The notes beneath the pieces were generated by a model. It ran no database searches and had not been told where the DNA came from. It was given only the letters and a program-made list of their open reading frames with translations. This document shows, piece by piece, positions 13,989 to 17,607 of a stretch of 17,607 bases of DNA; position 1 is the first letter of the stretch; each line of letters starts with the position of its first letter. The translations under genes and the position numbers were made by a program. Origin of the DNA: Fidelibacterota bacterium (GTDB lineage: Bacteria > Pseudomonadota > Alphaproteobacteria > Rhodospirillales > Rhodospirillaceae); NCBI GenBank assembly GCA_947473445.1, contig CANJEU010000008.1:1-17607 (forward strand). The letters run 5' to 3'.

Positions 13989-14036
13989 TGTCAAAGCCTC
14001 TTGACGAATATTCATTATACATACAATGTTGGACAT
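13989..14036. promoter_or_regulatory. AT-rich divergent promoter/operator between the metallo-hydrolase and padR
   Basis: This is a marked AT island in a GC-rich region. On the minus strand there is a perfect TATAAT (14019-14014) and, nearer the start, a perfect TTGACA (13994-13989). On the plus strand TTGACG (14001-14006) is followed by TACAAT (14022-14027) at a short 15-base spacing. GAATATTC (14006-14013) is an exact palindrome, and ACATA recurs at 14019-14023 and 14033-14037. The overlap of boxes for both directions suggests shared control, perhaps by the PadR protein itself, which commonly autoregulates. No box pair is ideal. Confidence 0.5.
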
Positions 14037-14396
14037 ATGGAGGACACCTCATCCCTTGGTCAGTTCGAACAACTCGTCCTTACGGCGGTGCTCAGCCTTG
14101 GGGATAACGCTTATGGCGTCACCATCCACCAGAAGGTCGAGGTTCTGAATCATCCCAAAGCCGCGGCGCTGGGGGCCGTCTACGTCACGCTTGACCGGCT
14201 TGAAGACAAGAAGCTGATCGCGTCGAAGTTGTCCGATCCCACACCGGAACGCGGCGGACGCGCCAAACGCTTTTATCGCTTAAGTGAAAAGGGCGAACGC
14301 GCCCTCAAGGACGCCGCCGCCACCGCACGGCGCATGTGCGACGTGCTTGAATCCAGTTGGGGAGAAGGCGCATGGAAGCCGGTCCGCACCCGCTGA
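14037..14396 (+). CDS. PadR family transcriptional regulator
   Basis: 119 residues from the ATG at 14037. A TTG at 14001 is in frame but overlaps promoter-like sequence, so it is rejected. The PadR winged helix is plain: GQFEQLVLTAVLSLGDNAYG, then AALGAVYVTLDRLEDKKLI as recognition helix and wing start, then GGRAKRFYRLSEKGERAL. This is the short, subfamily-1-like form lacking the long C-terminal coiled coil. Such regulators repress neighbouring membrane-protein or transporter genes and often themselves. It overlaps the downstream membrane-protein gene by 25 bases, so the two are translated together. There is no clear Shine-Dalgarno sequence; the transcript may be nearly leaderless. Confidence 0.9.
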   Translation: MEDTSSLGQFEQLVLTAVLSLGDNAYGVTIHQKVEVLNHPKAAALGAVYVTLDRLEDKKLIASKLSDPTPERGGRAKRFYRLSEKGERALKDAAATARRMCDVLESSWGEGAWKPVRTR

Positions 14397-15451
14397 TCGA
14401 GCGCAGCATCGCACGGCTGGTTCCGCCGCTCGCGCGTGAAGCCGTTATGGGCGACCTCGCCGAGCGGTTCCGTAGCCCACCCCAATATCTCGCCGAGGCG
14501 TTCAGCACCCTCCCGCTCGTCATCTTCGGGCAGATCCGCCGTACGACGACGCTCGCCGTCGTAGGTCTCGAGGCGGTCATTCTGTTTGGTTGCATGGGCG
14601 GCTTCGGCAATCTTACCGAAATCGACCGCGAGGTGCCGATGTGGGCGCGCGCGGCACTCCCGGCCACGCTTGCGCTGCTTAGTCTGGTGCTGCGCGATGC
14701 GTATCGCGCCGTCGAAGGTTGGTCGGCGGGGCGCGCCTTTGCCGATGTGATGGCCGTCAGCGCGGTTATTGGTCTGTGGCAGCTCGGCGCCGCCGCGCTC
14801 GCCGCCGGCGGGATCATCTCCGCCGACTGGTTGTTCATGGCGCAGCGCCTCGTGGTGATGGCGATCTCGATCCTGCCGACGCTTTTTGTCATTCGCCTTG
14901 GTCTAGGCCTCGACGGGGACTCCCGGCTGCAGGAGCCCACGGGAGCGCTCACCGTCGGCGAATTACGCGCGGACTACGCTCGCTTCGCGACGCGCGTGCG
15001 CACCCGCAACCTCCTCGAAATTGCGATCTTCGGCGGCATGGCGCTGGCCGGCGCCGTCTTCCTTTTGTTCGCACAGGGATTGGCTAACACCGCGCTGGGT
15101 TGGTGCTGGTTCGCCGGACAGATGTTTGTCTGCTGGTACCTGTTCACACAGGCCTCCGCGCGGCCGATACCGGTCGAAGCCGCGTTCGTCGCGCTGGTCG
15201 CATTCTACCGCACTGAGATCGCCCGCCAGCGTCGCCTCGTACGCTTTATCTGGTGGTGGTATCTGTGGCCGCTGTGCATCGGCGTCGGCATGCCGTTGAT
15301 CGCCCGGGCCGCCGAACACGCCGCCTATGTCGCCCTTGGGCTCGCCTGTGTCGCGCTGCCTGTGACGCTTGTTGCGAAATTCGGCCAGGAACGCGCGCGC
15401 GCCTTCGCCGATGAAATGGACATTCTCTCCGCCCTTGAGGAGCGCTCATGA
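14372..15451 (+). CDS. Multi-pass membrane protein with permease-prefix-like N terminus
   Basis: 359 residues. The ATG at 14372 is chosen because GGAGAAGG lies 6 bases before it; a TTG at 14357 would start upstream of that site. The N terminus, HPLIERSIARLVPPLAREAVMGDLAERF, resembles the 'permease prefix' helix (R-x-L-x-P-x-x-R-E-x-x-x-G-D-L-x-E-x-F) found ahead of MacB-type ABC permeases and in stand-alone proteins next to PadR genes. About seven or eight hydrophobic segments follow, including VVGLEAVILFGCMGGFG, LPATLALLSLVL and LWPLCIGVGMPLIA. No ABC ATPase or FtsX core domain is visible, so transport is not established. It overlaps both neighbours, the hydrolase by ATGA, which indicates a tightly coupled unit. 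Confidence 0.75.
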   Translation: MEAGPHPLIERSIARLVPPLAREAVMGDLAERFRSPPQYLAEAFSTLPLVIFGQIRRTTTLAVVGLEAVILFGCMGGFGNLTEIDREVPMWARAALPATLALLSLVLRDAYRAVEGWSAGRAFADVMAVSAVIGLWQLGAAALAAGGIISADWLFMAQRLVVMAISILPTLFVIRLGLGLDGDSRLQEPTGALTVGELRADYARFATRVRTRNLLEIAIFGGMALAGAVFLLFAQGLANTALGWCWFAGQMFVCWYLFTQASARPIPVEAAFVALVAFYRTEIARQRRLVRFIWWWYLWPLCIGVGMPLIARAAEHAAYVALGLACVALPVTLVAKFGQERARAFADEMDILSALEERS

Positions 15452-16395
15452 GGCTGCTGGGCAAAATCGCCTTATGGATCGTGGCGGTCCTTTTCACGGC
15501 GGCGGTCATCTTCGTGGTCGCCACGAACTACCAGATCAGAGCAACGGAGACCGTTGCTTACGATGCCAACGCGCCAGGCCGCTACATCACCTTCGGCGGC
15601 CATCGTTGGCACTATCTGACCAAAGGAGACGTTCCAAACGACCCGACTGGCGCGCCGGTGCTGCTTCTGCACGGGTTTATTCTTTCGGGGCACGAAAGCT
15701 TCCTCACCTTTAAGGACAAGATTGGCGAGGGCCGGGGAGTCATTGCGCCGGATTATCTTGGTTACGGCCACTCCGAACGCGTCCTGGAGCCTGGCGAGCA
15801 CTACGAAATTTCCCATACGACTCAAGCCATCGCCGCCATGCTGGACGAGCTCAATGTCCAACAGGTCGATCTTCTAGGTCACTCGTACGGCGGTGTCATT
15901 GCCGCGCAGTTCGCGCTGGACTATCCGCAGCGGGTCCGCCGGATCGTGTTCCTGAGTTCAGCGCCGTACGTGGATATATCAGGCACGAAGATGTACGAGA
16001 CCGGTCTTGGCATCGGGCGGGCGATGGCGTGGCACATCATCAGCGGCCCGCTGAGTTTCCTCGGCAATTCCTGCAAGGCGAGCACGAGGTGCACCTGGGC
16101 ACCGTATGCGCTCATCAAAGACAGCACTGACGCAATGCGGGCTGCCATGTACACCAATTTCCATTCGCCAACGTTCGCAGCGCTCGCGGGCCGACTGCCT
16201 GAAATTTCCGCGCCTTCGCCTGTCATCATCGGAGATCGCGACTTCATCGTTCCCCTTGCTCACGCGGAACGAATGACGAAGGCGCTCCAGAACGCGAAGC
16301 TGGCCGTCATCGAAGGCGGCCGCCATATGCCTTATGTGGGCAAGTTCGACGAAACCTATAAAGCGGTCGCCGACTTCCTTCAGCCGAGCACGTAG
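15448..16395 (+). CDS. Membrane-anchored alpha/beta hydrolase
   Basis: 315 residues, start overlapping the upstream stop as ATGA. Residues 5-26 (GKIALWIVAVLFTAAVIFVVA) form an N-terminal anchor or uncleaved signal, placing the catalytic domain in the periplasm. The alpha/beta fold shows the oxyanion segment LLLHGF, the nucleophile elbow GHSYGG with Ser146, the acid in GDRDFIVP (Asp265) and His293 in GGRHMPY, a complete triad. The lid region (~175-245) is variable and has two cysteines close together (SCKASTRC). The substrate is not predictable; related enzymes include esterases, haloalkane dehalogenases, epoxide hydrolases and C-C hydrolases. The gene is the last in the PadR operon, and its end overlaps the convergent MerT-like gene by 16 bases. 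Confidence 0.85.
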   Translation: MRLLGKIALWIVAVLFTAAVIFVVATNYQIRATETVAYDANAPGRYITFGGHRWHYLTKGDVPNDPTGAPVLLLHGFILSGHESFLTFKDKIGEGRGVIAPDYLGYGHSERVLEPGEHYEISHTTQAIAAMLDELNVQQVDLLGHSYGGVIAAQFALDYPQRVRRIVFLSSAPYVDISGTKMYETGLGIGRAMAWHIISGPLSFLGNSCKASTRCTWAPYALIKDSTDAMRAAMYTNFHSPTFAALAGRLPEISAPSPVIIGDRDFIVPLAHAERMTKALQNAKLAVIEGGRHMPYVGKFDETYKAVADFLQPST

Positions 16396-16763
16396 ATCGC
16401 GACGTAAGCAAAGAAGAACCCTACCCCGTAGACGATGCCTGCTGTCGCCAGCGTCCAGCCGCTGACCCCGCGGAGGCGGCGGCAGGCATCGGCTGCGGCG
16501 GGATCGGCCGGGCAGGGGGCGTTTCGGGCCGCAAAGCGCGCGGCGGCTGCGATCAACAGCAGCACACCCGCGCCCGCGAACACATAATCCTTATAGATCG
16601 AGATCGCGACGATCTGTGGGAGGGTGGTGACCATCCCAGCGACCACAGCGCCGACGCCAAGGGTCACGAGTATCGCGGGCAAGGCGCAGCAGATCAATGT
16701 GCCGAACGAGGTGAAAAGAGCGAGCCACGCCAGCGCGGAGGTCGGGCGCTGCGCGTTTTGCAT
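16380..16763 (-). CDS. MerT-like inner-membrane metal transport protein
   Basis: 127 residues with about four hydrophobic segments. Vicinal Cys25-Cys26 in LICCALPAILVTLG sits in the first helix, as in MerT, where this pair takes up Hg(II). A second cysteine pair, Cys84 and Cys94, lies in the loop PCPADPAAADAC between later helices, matching MerT's cytoplasmic pair in position. The start is 7 bases after the stop of the HMA-protein gene, so the pair is an operon. MerT moves metal from the periplasmic carrier into the cytoplasm. With no merA or merR in the window, the metal could be mercury, copper or another soft metal. Confidence 0.75.
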   Translation of the reverse strand: MQNAQRPTSALAWLALFTSFGTLICCALPAILVTLGVGAVVAGMVTTLPQIVAISIYKDYVFAGAGVLLLIAAAARFAARNAPCPADPAAADACRRLRGVSGWTLATAGIVYGVGFFFAYVAIYVLG

Positions 16764-16770
16764 GGGTCAG

Positions 16771-17046
16771 CTACCGGCGGGCGATTTCGGTCACGGCATA
16801 ACCGGCGTTCACGATGGTCTTGGTCACGGTTGCATCGTCTAGCTTCGAACCGGACTTCGTATCGACGGTCACTTTTCCGTTCTCAAGGTCGACATTGACC
16901 TTTTCCACCGCGGCATTCTTTTTAAAGCTCTTCTCGATGCCCGAGACGCAGATCGCGCAGACCATGCCGTTCACCGAGGCGACGATGGTCTCGGCCTGTG
17001 CGGCTGCGCTTGAGAGAACAAGAGCCGTGATGATGAAAAGGCGCAT
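16771..17046 (-). CDS. Periplasmic heavy-metal-associated (HMA, MerP-like) protein
   Basis: 91 residues. Residues 1-18 form a signal peptide with cleavage expected after AQA. The mature protein is one ferredoxin-like HMA domain: ETIVASVNGMVCAICVSGIEK contains the metal-binding CxxC as Cys30 and Cys33 (GMVCAIC in place of the common GMTCxxC), then EKVNVDLENGKVTVDTKSG and the final helix and strand. MerP and CopZ-like domains chelate Hg(II) or Cu(I) between the two cysteines. With a MerT-like gene directly downstream, handing metal from periplasm to inner membrane is the likely role. It begins 9 bases after the stop of the barrel-like gene, preceded by a weak GGATC ribosome site. Confidence 0.85.
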   Translation of the reverse strand: MRLFIITALVLSSAAAQAETIVASVNGMVCAICVSGIEKSFKKNAAVEKVNVDLENGKVTVDTKSGSKLDDATVTKTIVNAGYAVTEIARR

Positions 17047-17055
17047 GATCCGATC

Positions 17056-17607
17056 CTAAAACTGCTTCACCCAGTTGAACATCACATTCCCGCGGTGGCT
17101 GACGCCGCCTTCAACCAAAAAGGCTTTGTACATGACACGCACCAAGGGCGTGATCTCGGTCTTCGGCTCGCCGGCCGGCGCATGCAAGCCAATGTGCTTT
17201 TCGTCGCGCCGGTCGATTTGCACCATGAGCCATGGGCTTAATTTACTGTAGTCGACCGGGCTGAAAGCAAAGCCCGCCCGCGCCCGTTGCCACAGCGCCC
17301 GCTCGACGCCCGTCGCATACATCGCACGCGCCTCGTAGGAAACGAACAGCGAGCGCGTCTCCCAGTCCGCCAGAAGGCCGATCCATCCCACCGACCGCAT
17401 GTCTCCGTTGCGATCGACCGTCGTGCCGCCGCCGATATTGGCGAAGATATTCCCCTGACTGCGGGGCGCATTCCAACGCCGCACCAGGAAATTCAGCTGC
17501 GGGCCGAACATCTGAAAATTGTCGCCGCGGATGTGATGCTGGGCATGGACCGCGACGGCCATGCGGGGGGAGATCGTGTAGTCCATTCCCACCGTATGGC
17601 CGCCGGA
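17056..17607 (-). CDS. Probable outer-membrane beta-barrel protein, 5' partial
   Basis: 183 residues are visible and the frame is open to the window edge, so the N terminus and signal peptide lie outside; the GTG at 17592 and ATG at 17586 are not convincing starts. The sequence is built of alternating polar/hydrophobic strands separated by charged turns (MAVAVHAQHHIRG, WIGLLADWETRSLFVSYEARAMY, LSPWLMVQIDRRD, LVRVMYKAFLVEGGVS). It ends in VMFNWVKQF, with the terminal aromatic residue typical of outer-membrane barrels recognised by BamA. No named family comes to mind. It is the first visible gene of an operon with the HMA and MerT-like genes, which suggests a part in metal entry or sensing at the outer membrane. 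Confidence 0.6.
   Translation of the reverse strand, partial: SGGHTVGMDYTISPRMAVAVHAQHHIRGDNFQMFGPQLNFLVRRWNAPRSQGNIFANIGGGTTVDRNGDMRSVGWIGLLADWETRSLFVSYEARAMYATGVERALWQRARAGFAFSPVDYSKLSPWLMVQIDRRDEKHIGLHAPAGEPKTEITPLVRVMYKAFLVEGGVSHRGNVMFNWVKQF

Noticed and set aside
14001..14036. TTG start for the PadR protein
   Set aside because: This TTG is the first half of a TTGACG promoter-like box, and the added residues are not part of the PadR fold.
13960..14052. Upstream extension of the metallo-hydrolase to 14052
   Set aside because: It would overlap the PadR start and the shared promoter. The family N terminus fits the ATG at 13959.
16380..17046. A canonical mercury-resistance operon
   Set aside because: Only MerT-like and MerP-like proteins are present. 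No merR, merA or transposon feature is in view, so a mercury-specific call would overreach.
1..17607. CRISPR arrays, tRNA/rRNA genes, insertion sequences, integrases, attachment sites
   Set aside because: I found no regularly spaced direct repeats, no tRNA-like cloverleaf, no transposase or integrase motifs and no flanking duplications by reading. A dedicated scan could still find a weak case.

Overview
The window looks like a chromosomal segment of a GC-rich alphaproteobacterium. The evidence is a DUF2794 protein, the gene order TPR membrane protein - bamB - der, a NodS-type methyltransferase, and an intergenic palindrome resembling those scattered through rhizobial and related genomes. I cannot name the genus with confidence. 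A deep-branching order such as Rhizomicrobium/Micropepsis relatives would fit, but this is a guess. No rRNA, tRNA, CRISPR array, insertion sequence or prophage is visible.

Layout. (1) Bases 2-2598 (+) hold the end of a surface-glycan locus: a NodS-like methyltransferase fused to a PIG-L deacetylase (5' end outside the window), then a GT-A type glycosyltransferase. (2) Bases 2660-3489 hold tspO (-), the decayed remnant of a response regulator (-) and the upstream region of a sensor kinase. (3) Bases 3490-6110 (+) encode a CHASE3 hybrid histidine kinase with receiver and HPt domains, overlapped by a Spx/YffB-type ArsC-family reductase and closed by a good intrinsic terminator. (4) Bases 6249-7478 (+) encode a class I methyltransferase and a MOSC-domain protein. 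(5) Bases 7475-8401 (-) carry a 32-residue membrane peptide, a DUF2794 protein and a four-cysteine lipoprotein. (6) Bases 8671-12486 (+) are the conserved housekeeping block: TPR membrane protein, bamB (outer-membrane protein assembly) and der (ribosome-assembly GTPase), followed by a secreted cupin at 12583. (7) A persulfide-dioxygenase-like metallo-hydrolase (-, 13096-13959) is divergent from a tightly overlapped operon of PadR regulator, membrane protein with permease-prefix-like N terminus, and membrane-anchored alpha/beta hydrolase (+, 14037-16395). (8) Bases 16380-17607 (-) carry a metal-handling group: MerT-like inner-membrane protein, periplasmic HMA protein and the end of a probable outer-membrane beta-barrel.

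The genes fall into small functional modules rather than one large system. The points I would look at first are: the deacetylase/N-methyltransferase fusion, which parallels NodB plus NodS in one polypeptide; the overlapped PadR - membrane protein - hydrolase operon; the three-compartment MerT/HMA/barrel group without a reductase or MerR in view; and the 32-residue membrane peptide with a strong ribosome binding site and a hairpin in its leader. The longest stretch without an assigned gene is 8402-8670, which holds divergent promoter sequence and GC-rich inverted repeats.
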